NCBI GenBank assembly: GCA_039545355.1
Contig: BCJJ01000002.1
Coordinates: 1,335,518 to 1,399,517 of the forward strand
Source: Trichosporon coremiiforme
Lineage: Eukaryota; Basidiomycota; Tremellomycetes; Trichosporonales; Trichosporonaceae
Length of the DNA stretch: 64,000 bases
Direction of reading: 5' to 3'
Both the position numbers and the translations under genes were made by a program. Below, in pieces: positions 24,442-36,700 of this stretch; positions within the stretch are counted from its first letter, which is position 1; every line of letters begins with the position of its first letter. The notes below the pieces were generated by a model. That model had not been told where the DNA came from, made no database searches, and saw nothing but the letters and a program-made list of their open reading frames with translations.

Positions 24442-26270
24442 TTACGGCTTGCGCTGCTGGTGCTCGATCGAGTCGGCGCCGCGGCGGAGGAGGTTCTTGA
24501 GCCCCTCGGCGATGACGCCACCAGCAGAGCTGGCGACTTTCCTCGCCATATCGAGGCCCTCGACGGCGTCAGCGAGGGCGGCGGGCGCGCCAGTCGCCTT
24601 CGCGTTAAGCTTATCCTCGGCGCGAGCACGTCCGAACTCGCGCTGCTGCTGCGTCCTCTTGCCTGCGACTCCGGATCCAGCATTCCGCATGAAGAAGTCT
24701 TTGATCGGCCCGAGCTCATTGAAGACCTCGAGCCCGTTAGCGCGCGCCCAATTAATGAGCGGGTTGCGCGCGCCGAAGACCGAGTTCAGCTTGTCGACGG
24801 CCGCGAGCAGGATGTGGTTGGCCAAATACCGGTCGCGGGGGTACCGCGCGAGGGCGGTGATGCCGCCGAGATCGGAACCGACGCGGCGCGCCTCCTCGAG
24901 CACCTTGGCCAGCGCCTGGCCATCGGCCAGGCCCGCGTTCAGGCCCTGGCCAGCCAGGGGATGCGTCGTGTGCGCCGCGTCGCCAACGAGCGCTACTCGG
25001 TGGTCGATGTACTTGTCCGCATGGGCCAGCTTGAGCGGGAAGGACGCGACAGACTTGGGGTCGATGGAGCGCACAAGCGGCGGGCGCGGGGCGTCGCTGA
25101 CACGCCGCTCGAAGAGGGCCATGATCGAGCGGATACCCTCGGCGCTCATCGCGCTCTGGTCGTTGTGCGCCGTAACCACCGCCTCAGTCAGGAGCTTGAG
25201 CTTGTTCTCCGACAGCGAGAACGCCGCGTTCACCATCTCGGTCAGTGCCTCGGGAGAGAGCGCCTTGAGCGCGGCGGCGATCTCGGGCGTCGTGCTCCAC
25301 ACCATCGTCGTCGTCTCGTCCCCGAGGGGGAGGTACGCGATCGGTCCTGTGGGGAGGAAGCGCTGGAATGCCGTGTGGTTTCCGTACACGTCTCGCTGAG
25401 TCTTGAGGGTCGCGACGACGCCGTGCGCGTTGTAACCGTGGCCGAAGGTGTCGATCTGAGCAAACTTGCGCACGGGGGAGTTGGGGCCATCGGCACCGAT
25501 CAGCAGAGAAGCCTGCACCCACTCGCCACCGAGGTTGAGTGCGACACTCCCCCGCCCCGCAGTGTAGGCGATGTCGCCGACGCGCGTCTTCTCCCGGATC
25601 TCCAGCTTGTGCCCCTTCGTCTGCTTGACCTCGTCGAGGTGCCGGAGCAGCGCGCGCTGCAGGTTCACGTTCTCGGTCATGCGCGCGAGGTCAGGTCCAG
25701 GGAAGTGGAGCATCGGCGTTGAATCCGCGTCCGGGTTCGCCCACACGATGATGTCGTCAACCTCCCGGGAACGGTCCTGCGCGATGTACTTCCACGCCCC
25801 GATGCCTGCGGTCAGCTTGCCCACACTTGTTTAAGCTAAACTCACTGTCAAGCCAGGCGATGTTCTCCGCCGTCAGAGATGAGACACGGTTCGACCAAGC
25901 CCCCTGGTCGTCCCAATTGCGTACTGGGTCGAGCGGTCCACCCTCGAGCAGAAGGATGCGCGCGCCGTCACGCAGACTCGGCTGCGACACTGTTCGTCAG
26001 CTAAATGCCGCAACGTCCGAGCTCACCAAGCGCATTCGCGAGCGCAAGACCTGCAGGTCCTCCGCCGATGATGACAATGTCGTACGTGTTCTCAGGCGAG
26101 ATGGGCGGCGCAACGACGGGTGCCGGGGCAGAGTGCGAATGATGCCGAATCTGGGCCTGCGCCGGCAGTCGGGCAGCAGCGATGACGGGACGCACACGCA
26201 GAGCCGGAGCCAGTCGCGAGGAGCTAGCCAGCGTGCGCGTTGCGGTCGCTGTGGTGAGTGCTCGTCTCAT
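24442..26270 (-). CDS. COQ6: ubiquinone biosynthesis FAD monooxygenase Coq6
   Basis: Mitochondrial FAD hydroxylase that oxidises the ring of the ubiquinone precursor. Exons: 26270-26027, 25989-25846, 25805-24442; 583 aa. The N-terminus (about 1-45, Arg/Ala/Ser/Thr-rich, almost no acidic residues) is a typical matrix presequence. FAD motifs are in order: IIGGGPAGLALANALG (about 68-82), GADGPNSPVRKF (about 233) and VGDAAHTTHPLAGQGLN (about 400). The C-terminal extension past NPLINWARANG is longer than in many homologues and Ala-rich. The start at 26,270 is the first ATG and gives the presequence. Intron 2 ends CTGACCGCAG. Divergent from YAF9. Confidence 0.93.
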
Positions 26271-26664
26271 TTTGGTGAGGTCGTCGAGATTAGGATGAGA
26301 GGGAAGGAGAAAGTGGAGGCAGAGCACAGGGAAGACAACATTTCGGGTCGGCCAGACACCGCACATTGCGTGGCTCTCAACATTGCTAGGCCTTCCTCGC
26401 CACCCAGTCTCTCTTGCTTGACATTCCTTTCATGTATAACCTCTCTCCGAGATACATCAGCATCCCGTCCTTGGATATGCTTGTACGTTGTCCTGCTTTG
26501 AGTGGAAGACGACGGGCGAGTCCGACACCGAGCTCACTCCTTCCTCGGTGTCACGTGACTAAACCACCTCCGCCTGCTAATGTCGCGAGACGGCTTGAAC
26601 TCTCGCTTGTTGACTTTCGATCCACCTTTCACTCGTCCCCGCTACTCCTACCTCCCGATCCACC
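26271..26664. promoter_or_regulatory. shared divergent promoter, COQ6 / YAF9
   Basis: 394 bp between start codons of a mitochondrial-enzyme gene and a chromatin gene. TCACGTGAC at 26,552-26,560 is a CACGTG E-box in palindromic context, a candidate bHLH site. No TATA box recognised. Confidence 0.5.
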
Positions 26665-29012
26665 ATGATACCGGGAAACGAGCGTGTCAAGGTGAGCTTT
26701 CATGTGGTTGTTGAGCTGACGAATAGGGCATTCAGGTGCACCGTCCCATCATATACGGCTCGCAGGCGCGGTTGTTGACGGAAGAAGAGAAGGCGAACGC
26801 TCCGCCTGGACGTGGGTCTCAAGGCATTCGGGCTGCTGAGAGGTTTGGAAAGCCTGCTGAGTTGCACCTACACCGTGCATGATGACTGTGCGGTGTGCGC
26901 CATGCCTGGAGCTCTTCAGCATCTCAGCTCCGCGGGTCGCCAAGTTTAGCTAACATCAGACACACACAAATGGACGATCTTTCTCACGTCTGCTGCTACG
27001 CCTCCTCCGGAACCCAAGTCTTCCATGGACGGGCCGCCTGTCGAGATTGACAAGGACTACATTCCAGGCGGGGAAGATGACATGAGTTATCTCATTAAGC
27101 GTGTTGTGTTTCGTCTCCACGATACTTATCCTACCCCAAACAGAAGTGAGTAACAGATAAGCTTGTCAGGGTGGCGCACGAGCGTATCATGTTCGCTGTC
27201 TGAAGTGGATGAGGAGTTTGGAAGTTGGTCGGATGGGCCCATTCACGGAGGGGCAGTCACGGCACCACCTTTGAGCACGAGCATGGGTGTAATATGCTTA
27301 TGCGGATACGGAGTGCCTGCTCCAAGATCTCATTTTCTATCAATCATTTGGAGCGTGGTAACGGTCCTTACCATATCGTGCAGAACACCGAGCGGAGAGG
27401 CACCTGCTGCATGTGCAGCCTGTCGGTCGGTGGAGTCGCGCATTTCTATCACCATTTCTTACTCCTACCCCCAATGTGCCTTTGATATGCCGTTTACTGT
27501 CTTGTCTGGAACTGACTAACGCGCCAGTGTGCGAGAAGCCACCCTATCAAGTGTCTGAAACAGGATGGGGAGAGTTCACAGTCCAGATCAAGGTGACTTT
27601 TGTCCCGGAGGCTGGTGAGAAGGCCATCACGTTGCAACATCCCATCAAGCTGCACCACTGGGGAGAGCCTATCGAGGCTCCGCTTGCCGTAACAGCTGCT
27701 CCCACCCCTGCGGAGACGCCGGCACCTGCAACAGCAGAGACGGGCGCTGAGGCGACGCCTGCCAACGCCTCGTCAGCAGCGACGGAGGACATCAAGGAGG
27801 CGAAGGCTGAGCCTGACACGCCCATCCAACCTTCCGTACCCGCATCGACAGCTGGTGAAGCTTCGACCGAAGCTTCGACGAATGCCGCTACAGGAACCGC
27901 TACCCCGGCTGTCGACTCAGCGACTGTCGCAACCCCGTCAGCGGCGCCTGCAGCTGCTGTGGCGCCCATCCCGACTGCGGCATCCACATACCCCGTGCAC
28001 TCTTGGCAGTATGACGAGATGGTGTTCTCGGACCCGCCGTCCAACTTCCTCCAGATCCTTGAGGAACACCCGCCGACCCCGCTGCCCGCCCGAAACCGTC
28101 GACCCAGGGACCAGAGGGAACAGCATGATCTGAAGTCTGGTAACTCTAAGAAGAAGCGCGCCATCTCCCGGGTGGGCTCGCGAGCGGGCACGGAGACACG
28201 ACAAGGAACGCCAGTTACGCCCATGACTCCACAGACTCCGATCCCCGGTCAGGTGGGAATCCCAGGCGAGCCTGGAAGCGCGGATGTCCCGCTGGAATTC
28301 TCTCTGGAAATGGAGAAGGGGGAACACAATAAGCTCACCGAGACGAGGATACGCATCGTCCAGGAGATGGACCGCTGGAGGTAAGTTCATGTTATCAGAG
28401 CCTCCCCACCACCCACTCGGCTGTATTCCGTCAGTACAGGCTGGGGAGTCGCATGCTACGCCGATCCTGAGTGATACAGCTATTGCGCGACTGCAGTGGC
28501 AAACAGCCTGAAGCATATGCTACAGGAGCGTGGGGTCCAACAGACTTCATAGTTACGGGGCCTCGTAACTGGTGTCTGCGGGACCAGATCTTTATGAGAT
28601 CGGGAGGATGCTCTCGTCTTAGGCGCGAGCCGAAGGGCGGGTTGCAGACTCCACAAGTCTGGGAGAGTCCCGCGCTGCTGTTCTCTTTCAGTTGACGGGG
28701 TGCTATACCTTCTCTGACCTGGGTGCGCACATGTGCTCGTATTGGCCGCCGTTGGAATTGGAATCAGTGGGACCTCATCACCTGCTGAACGGGACGCGAG
28801 GCGCAGCACAGAATGGGTACCGAAATCATTTTCGCGAGCCTTCTTTGTGCGAACCCACATCCCCATTGAGCTTAAAAGCATCCAGCCTATCGCATTGAAT
28901 CTCTCCGAGAGCTCGAATTCACGCATGCAGAACGGACGCTGACATGCACAGAGAACGCCTGATCAGCCAGGAGAAGGAGCTCGCGAAGCTCAAGGAGGAG
29001 CTGAGGGGATGA
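26665..29012 (+). CDS. YAF9: YEATS-domain protein Yaf9
   Basis: Histone acyl-lysine reader shared by the SWR1 and NuA4 chromatin complexes. Exons: 26665-26691, 26727-26811, 26960-27145, 27528-28380, 28952-29012; 403 aa. The YEATS fold runs from RPIIYG through HTHKWTIFL (split by intron 2 at the first His) to YQVSETGWGEFTVQIKVTF; the GWG tryptophan belongs to the acyl-lysine aromatic cage. After KLHHWGE comes an Ala/Thr/Pro-rich linker of about 100 residues, then FSDPPSNFLQIL, and a C-terminal coiled coil ending ERLISQEKELAKLKEELRG, partly carried by the last exon. It is longer than yeast Yaf9 because of the linker. Introns 2, 3 and 4 are 148, 382 and 571 nt, unusually long here. The long acceptor choice at 27,527 (gives Met-Cys-Glu-Lys) is likely but not the only option. 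Confidence 0.88.
28381..28951 (+). other. YAF9: 571-nt intron 4 of YAF9
   Basis: Donor GGAG|GTAAGTT and acceptor GCTGACATGCACAG. Most introns in this window are below 80 nt. The donor itself holds an in-frame TAA, so an unspliced mRNA would end the protein right after DRWR, removing the last coiled-coil segment. Nothing inside is recognised as a gene. Confidence 0.65.
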
Positions 29013-32000
29013 AAATTTGATGGCCGTCCTGCGTTGGTTGCTGTTCAGGACGCGCACCGTGTTGGAAGTGTGGGTGGTGAACAGCTTTGGGTCCGAGTAA
29101 GCCAAACATAGTGGGATGCCGAGCGCAGGCGATGTCTACAGTGACGGCGTCGTACCTTAGTGTCTGAACCGCTCAGCGCCGTGGCGGTCGCGGCAGTCTC
29201 GGATGGTACGCCTGTCCGCGCGAGCTTCCTCGCGTCGTTTTACAAGCAAGAACCAGCACCGGAGGAAGATCGGGAACTAAGCAGTTTCTGGATTCGGTGG
29301 CTTTGCCAGCAGTCTGCAGTTGTATTACCACGTATCGTATCGATGAAGGTTACCCTCCTTGTAAACATCTGTTACAGACGTACGGCATGCCCTTCAGTGT
29401 GTGCCGTCATGACTGCAATCTGCCTCGTGGTGCGCCAGGAGGTAATTAGTCCGTCGAGTGGGCTCGGTGGTACCAAGTATCGAGTGCCAGCGAGCGCCAG
29501 CGAGCGCCAGCGAGTGTGAGCGAGTGTGAGCGAGTGGCCGAGGCAGTGAGCGCTAGGCGCGTTCGAAGGCACAAGATTGTATTCTGGCCACGGCTGTGTG
29601 GAGCCGAAGCGGAAGGGGGAGTTTGGACTAGGCTGTCAATTAATGAAGATTGCATCATCAGCAGCACCGGTCCCGCGAGTGGGCGAGTGAGTGAGTGAGT
29701 GAGTGAGAGAGCGCGTGAGGGGGCGTGAGGATAAAACGTGCAAATTGCGCGGTCATGAGCGCGGCATCCCGTGCGGTGACAAACAAGAGGGACTGGAATC
29801 ATGTCTTTCAAGCCTGTAGCTCTGCACTCTGCGCTCTGCGAGCAGCGTGCAGTGGCAGAGGGTGAAGGCCAGTGCAAGGTTAAGATTAAATGAGGCAGGA
29901 CGAGAAAGGCAACCTCGGAGTGCGCGCGCGTATGTCTCGCTCAGTACTCATGTCCTGTCATATCCTGTCATGTTCACGCGTCGAGGAGGAAGGGCAGCGT
30001 TCTGACGCTCGGTGCCCATGGCTATGCGCTGCAATGCTGCAGTAGCGATGCACAGAGAGGGGGACGTGTGCAACTCGAAAAAGTCAATTAAGATTCACAG
30101 CTCCGTCAAACACAAGGGTTCTCCTTGTCCCCGTAGGTTAACGGAGAAGGACACCGGCCCACCACCCACTTACCTGATGACCGACCGGTGCGTGCGGTGC
30201 GTGCTATGCATTGAGCGTGTTGAGCGATGAATGCAGAGCGGAGTCCAACATCCGGCCCATCAGCATCCGGCACACTCATCGGGCAGACGACCAGACCCAC
30301 TAGGGCTTGGCATGGCACGCAGACATTCCTTGTTTATTTCAATCGGCGCGGCGGAGGCGCACCAAGGCGCACACAGGCGCACACCAGTCGCCTGCTCTGC
30401 CTGCTCTGGCGCAGACCTGGCGCCGCCGGGTGTGACTCTCGATCGATCATTAACCTGTAACGCGCTCGTCTTCGGCCACATGACCATATGAACCACCGCG
30501 ATCCGCCAGGCCGCCAACGGTGACCTCATGGCCCTAACGCTTACTTTGACGGCCGGTGTCTTGCGTCTGAATGCATTGCAGAAAGGTGGATTGCTGCGCA
30601 CACTGCCTGTCGGCCGGGCAGCTGGCGGCGACAAGCGCCATGCCGCGTGCCGCGCGGCGGCCAGGAGACCCAGCCGGTGTACCGGTGTGCGGTGCGCGCG
30701 GAGGCGCGGAGTGCACCCTTTTCACAAGAACGTTCACAAGTGCGGCACCTTGTCTCTCTCGCTCTGAACTTTTTTCCAGACTTGCCCACGAGAGAAGCCG
30801 TCCATGCCGTCCATTCCGCGGCCTGACCGACCTTTGCTCAATCCTTGCTTTTGAACGTGGCAACGATCGGTGCTGCGTGGGTGGGAGGATGCGGCCTTTC
30901 AGTGTCGAAGCTCGAAGCTCGAAGCTTCGAAGCATGATAAACAAACGACGCCTTCTCGGAAGTCTGACTAGATGTTACAAAGGGCGGAGGGGATGTAGCA
31001 TTCTTCTCACGTGACTTGAAAAGAACGAGAGGCAAACAAGAGAGACATGGGAGAACATGGGAGGACATGGGAGAGCCAGTCGAGTTTGATCGTTGTTTAA
31101 TCCAGTGAACGCTGGATCGAGGTGTGATCGATTGCCTGGGTGCGGCACGGTGCTCGCCTGAGCGCATGGCGCGTGGCGTCCGCTTGGTGTGCCATGGCGC
31201 ATGATAGCAGACAGCGAGCAGCCTAGCAGCAGAGCACAGAGCGGGAGTGACACCCAGCGTGTTCCTAGCGTCTCTTCCAAGGGTCGATGCGGGGGTTGAG
31301 TTTTGGGAGCAACCCTCGAATTTGGACCTGGCGAACGGCCTCCCCTTCACGCAGATGGCGAGAGGAACAGCCGTGTCGGGGGCCTCAGGTTTGCTGCCGT
31401 CTCTTGTCTCGACACCGGGGGAACCCTGAGTTACCCTGTGGGCAGAAAGACGAGAACTCAGCCAGCGCCCTTGACCCCTCTGGCATTCCAGCTGAAGAGG
31501 GCCAGGGAGACCGCGACGAGTCTCGAGCGTTGGTCATGCCCAGCGTGCCCTCCATGCCCTCACCTATGGCTTAGTGCGTACGCCCGCACCTTGATCCTAA
31601 CCTAGCCTGCACAGGCAGGCAGCGCTGCAGCGCGCAGGGCCAGGAACGCAGCTCGACCGCCAGCTGGGATGCAGCCCACCACGGCACCCTAAGCTCTGTC
31701 CCGGCCCTAGGGATAGGGCGACCAAGGGCTCCCCCTTGCCGGCAGCCAAACCTGACAGCCCAGCCAAAGAGCGATCCCAATCAAGCTTCCAGCAAGCATC
31801 CAGACATACACCAGACGCACCGCCGTTCTCATCACCACGATCGTCCCAACCAGCCAGACCCCGCTCCCCGCCCTCACCCCTCGCTGGCGTCGCTGGCGTC
31901 GCTCATCGATCCGATCTCTTTCCTCGCCATCCTTCTTCATCTCGCCATAAGGCATACCTTGACCGGCAACACTCCGTCTCGCGTTTCGGCTCACCGGCGG

Positions 32001-33780
32001 CCCCCATTCCCCCAGCCCAAGCAGCCCCAAGTCGCCCGACCCTGCCGATTCCCCCACCCCACGACGCACGACGTCGAACAAGGCAGAAGAAGCCGTCTCC
32101 ACCGGAACCCCCGGCGAACGCCTCGACGCCTCCACACTCTGAGCACGGTCTTGACTTTTGCCTCATCCCCTCGAAACCACAGCCCACACGCCGCCCCTGA
32201 GCCTGACCACGCCGCTGTCACCAGAACTCATCGGCCTTGTCTCGTATCTCCATCCTAGATCGTTGTCCGAATCACGACCCCGTTCGACACACCTTTTGCC
32301 CCATCTAGGTCGATCTACGTGCACACCGATCCGTGTCCATTGTGCCAAGCGCTGAGCTACTAGACGACGCTGTCTGTCTTTGTCCAAGAGTGTGATCTGG
32401 ACGTCCAAAGCCAAGAAGGTGAGTTTGGCCAAAACCTTTTAGCGTCCGGATGCTTCTCGTCTTTGTCTTCTCGCCGTGTCCTCTTCTCTGTTCATGCTGT
32501 TCGTCTGCACCTTCTCGCTGCTCCATTCCTCGATCTTCGACGTAGCACGTTGCGCACCGTGCTTCTAAGGGCATGAAAACGATAGGCAGCCACACCCTCT
32601 TGACGGTGGAACAGCCAGCCTGATCGGTGCCCGCGTCTTGATCGCATCGCATCTCATTCTTTCATCTTGCTCGCTGCCTTGCCCGTCACACGCACTCGGC
32701 ATTCGCATTGCGAACCGCATACACGACGTTACCCACCTACCCTTGTCTCGTTGCTTCCTTCCCGATCAAAGACACTGTGCCGCCAGCACGCAAAGCAAAA
32801 GTCTTGAAATCACGCGCATCACTTTTATCTCCGTGCTCTTACCTAGCCACCCGGTTTGCACACATACACGCACGCACATACATTTCTCCTTCTGCAGGAC
32901 ACACGCAGGACCGGCTTCAGAAGACTGGAAACGTGGCCGACGACATCCAAACACAACGCTGCCGCATCGTATCGTTGCCCATGCTGACGCTTGCCCTTGA
33001 TCCATCTCGGCCCACCAACCCCTTTGCTTGTTTCTGGTGTCCGTGCGCTTGACCCCGCTGCGGCGCTCTATTCAACCATTATTCTTTCCTTACTGCACCC
33101 TTCCTCCCATCCTACCCCGCCCGTCTCCGTCCCCCCCGACGCACTCCATCGACAATCCCGTCAACACTCTCATTCTGCCCAAACTTTCAGTGCGATATCG
33201 GCTTGTTTACACTCCAGGCGTACTCTCAACTTGTAAGCACGACCTGCCCATCCTTCACTGTGCCCTCTCAGCTGACCTTGGTCCCTACCCTTTGCCACCA
33301 CCGCACGAACCACCGACTCTCCCTTATTTCTGACTTCGCGCGTTCGCCTGCCTTGCATCCTTGCATCCGTATCCTGGAACCCGCGACGAACGGACCACCT
33401 CCCGATCTTGCAATCCGTCGCTGAACAACCCGTCTGACTCTTGACTCACCGACACCCGCGCTCCCACCTCTGAACCTTCCTCTACTCATACCCACACAAC
33501 TCACAACTCACAACACACACACACACACACACGCACCGAACGAGTCTTATCAACGACACACACTTTCGGCTCACCATCGCAATCTCGCAACCCTCGTTTT
33601 CACGTGTCGCCATCCATTGTTCTCTCGGATCATCAACCAACAGCTCCTTTCACGTCTCCTCGGTATTCTGTTGGCGTTGTCAACTCTTTGCAGTTCACCC
33701 AGCTTTACCTATCGCGCGAACGACAGTAGCGACCGGTCAATCGCATTGACCAGTTCCCCCTCCCCCCGCACTGTCTAACG
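29013..33780 (+). other. 4.8-kb non-coding interval and leader of CDC24
   Basis: No supported gene. It contains a 10-bp repeat (29,481-29,540), (GAGT)5 at 29,685-29,704, three TCGAAGC heptads at 30,905-30,925, and a short ACATGGGAG(G/A) repeat near 31,035-31,075. From about 31,700 the plus strand is strongly C/T-rich up to the CDC24 start, with an (AC)n tract around 33,512-33,532. A canonical donor (AAGAAG|GTGAGTTTGG) at 32,419 and an acceptor such as CTCTTTGCAG near 33,693 would allow a 5' UTR intron; this pairing is a guess. Open frames such as 31,736-32,200 are Pro/Ser/Arg low-complexity. Confidence 0.4.
29481..29540. repeat. six tandem 10-bp units
   Basis: Units CGAGTGCCAG, CGAGCGCCAG (twice), CGAGTGTGAG (twice) and CGAGTGGCCG, head to tail. 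A (GAGT)5 microsatellite lies 145 bp further on at 29,685-29,704. Both are in non-coding DNA downstream of YAF9. Confidence 0.85.
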
Positions 33781-36700
33781 ATGTCCATCTCACGCAAGCG
33801 CGTGGGCTCGGTCAGTCAAAGAAACGACTCTCCACTGCCGCCGCTTGACATCCAGTCAATCCAGATGCCTTGCAACCCGTATGTGTCACCGGGGTGTCGC
33901 CACACCACTGACCTGCCTCAGGCAAAACGCTCTCGCGCTCAAGACGGCGGCTTTGTCGTCCACAAAGTCGCTGTTCCAGATGGCGTCCAGTCTGCGAAAG
34001 CGGCTGCGAAATGTCGAGGACTTTGCGCCATTCCTTGGTAAGCACCTTGCAGCAGCAGCGACTGTGCAATGTTGTCAACGGAACTGACCATGGCACAGAC
34101 CAGCCACCATCTGCGCCTCAGCTCGACGTCGTATCCCACATGTGCCATGTCTTCCGACTGGGATCGTCCCTTTGCCACCTTTACAACAAACTCATCCCCA
34201 CCTTCACGAACGAACACTCTGGGCTCTTTGCCGACCTGCCGGCGCCCCCGGATATTCCGTATGACATGCCGAATTTCATGGAAGCGCCCGACGGTGTCCG
34301 CAATTGGGCCAAGCGCCCGGCGAACGTCAAGGCGTGCAAGCGTTACATCGCGACGTTCATCATGGCGATGACTCAGCGCAAAGAGGAGGGGCGGTGGCAT
34401 GGCGAGCTCTGGTCTCTCACGGAACTGTTCGGCAACACGGCCGGGGACGATGATGCCGCTTTCGAGTCTTACGACTCGGCCTCCCTGATGAAGGTCTTCC
34501 TCACTGTGGAGGGCATTCTCGACAACCTTCCGGAGAGCTCCCTCACCCCTACGACTCCCACGACGCCATTCGGTTTGGGCGGTGCTAGTCTCGCGGGCGG
34601 CATTGCCCCTATGACTAGCGTGCACTCTAGCACGCGGCAGTCCTTAGACGGCGCCGGCACCGGAAACACCACGCCTCTGCTTGGCAACATGACCCCCAAT
34701 GGGGTCGTGAACCTTGATGACGTGCCTGGTCCTGCCTCGGTCGTCCCGTCCGAGGCTTCCGCCGTGTCCAACAATGCGTTCAAGTCTGTCGAGGAGCTTG
34801 TTCTTTCGGAGCGTTCGTACGTCCAGGAACTCGAGATTCTGGAACGCTGCGCGGATGAGATCCGCAATGCTGAGCTTATCTCTGCCGACACTGTGTACTC
34901 TATGTTCTCCAACCTTCGCCAGATTCTCGACTTCCAGCGCAAGTTCCTGATCAAGCTCGAGACGGAGTGGGAGTCGATCGAGGAGGGCGGACCCAGCGCC
35001 TGGATGGACGGCCGATGGGGACGACCATTCGTTGACATGGAGAAGGAGTTCAAGTGCTACGGTCCCTACTGCGCCGGCTTCATGGACGCGACCAAGGTCG
35101 TTAACGACTACATGATCAATCTCATGGCGGGCCAGCAGCTTCCTGAGGGCCAGCGACCATGCCTGCACCCCGAGCGCGAGCTGCAGGCTTTCATGATCAA
35201 GCCTGTCCAGCGTGTGCTCAAGTACCGCCTCCTACTCGAGGCCATCCTCCACGCAACCGCTAAGCACGACTACCCGCACCGTGCCGAGCTCGAGGCCGGC
35301 CACGCCGCCGCTCTCCGCATCGCTAACGACATCAACGAGACGACCGACTTCAAGGAGCGACAGGCGACCGTCCGCGAGCTCGTCGAGCGTGTCGACGACT
35401 GGAAGGGACACGACTACGAGCGCTTCGGCGATCTGCACCTGGACGCCCAGTTCACCGTTTCCAAGGCCGACTCGCCGCGAGAGTACCACGTCTTCCTGTT
35501 TGCGAAGATGATGCTCTGCTGCAAGGAGGTCCAGCTCGACAAGAAGTCGAAGGGCAGCAAGAACGGCAACATGCTCCGCAAGGACAAGACGAACAGCAAG
35601 CCCGTCAACGTCAAGCCGCGGCTGGCGCTTAAGGGTCGCATATTCGTCTCGAACGTCACTGCCGCCCACCTCCTGCCCCCGACCGAGCCGTTCGGCATCT
35701 CCCGCGTTCAGATTGTCTGGACCGTTCCCTCTAAGACTGGTGAAGGTCCCGAGGACATCGAGGACTCCTTCATCATGTCTGGAAAATCGGAGGAACAGAT
35801 GAAGAAGTGGGCCGAAAAGGTCATGGAGCTTGCGAACGCCGCCCGCATGGAAAAGAGCGCCCGCGAGCACGCTCGCACGGGCTCGCACTCGCAGCGAACA
35901 TCTGGCCCTTACTGGGCCCAGTCCTCCTTTGCACCACCGACCCCTGCCGCGGAGCACTCGTCGTTCCCTCCCGGATCGGCGCTCAGCCCTACATACGGCC
36001 CGGGCGAGCTTCCCGACGACGAGGACCGTGGACTGCCGCCGTCGTCCAACCTCAGCGGCCTCGGCATGTACAACGTGCCCGGCGTTGGCCCGCAGGTGCC
36101 GACCAACAGGCGGGTGCAGAGTCAGCAGTCGCTGCCTTCCGTTGCCCAGACCGATGTCCGACAGAACCGCGCCATGACTGAGGACCAGAGCGGACCGAAC
36201 ATGGTCATGTGGAAGAACATGCATACCGCGCCACCTCTTCCTGCTCTGCCTCACATTGGTTGTGCGCCGTCATCTGCGGTGGGATCCGAGGCCTCCTGGG
36301 GTCACGGTCCTCGACGACAAATGACGGGCACCGAGGACATGCAGATGCCTCCGGCCGCCTATCAGCAGTACAACCAGGGTCCCCGTGGCCCAGGGTCGCG
36401 GCAAATGTCGCAATCCGCTGGCCAACCATCGCGAAATCGGTCGGTGTCGTCACCTAACGTGCATCAGCAGGCACAACTGCCCCCGATGTCCGCCTCAGGG
36501 AGCAGCAGCAGCGGCTGGGGCGCAACGCCCAACGGCAACGCGCCGTATCCGTCTGGTTCCAATTCGTCGTCGTCGACCGGCTTGGGATCCACACCCGGTG
36601 GAACGGCGTACTTCACCCGTCGCGAGAGCAACGGCAAGCGCACGAGCCAGGAGTCAGAGACGACCGAGACGTCCGACTCTTCGAGCCAGAGCCCGCGGAC

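Noticed and set aside
24460..25722. 420-codon plus-strand open frame
   Set aside because: It lies antisense to the main COQ6 exon, is Arg/Glu/Val/Leu-rich without motifs, and is a typical mirror of GC-rich coding sequence.
29481..29540. CRISPR-like direct repeats
   Set aside because: Units are contiguous 10-mers without spacers in a eukaryotic genome.
31736..32200. 154-codon plus-strand open frame
   Set aside because: Pro/Ser/Arg low complexity with no motif; sits in the presumed CDC24 leader.
35232..36254. 340-codon minus-strand open frame
   Set aside because: Antisense to the DH/PH region of CDC24; no domain.
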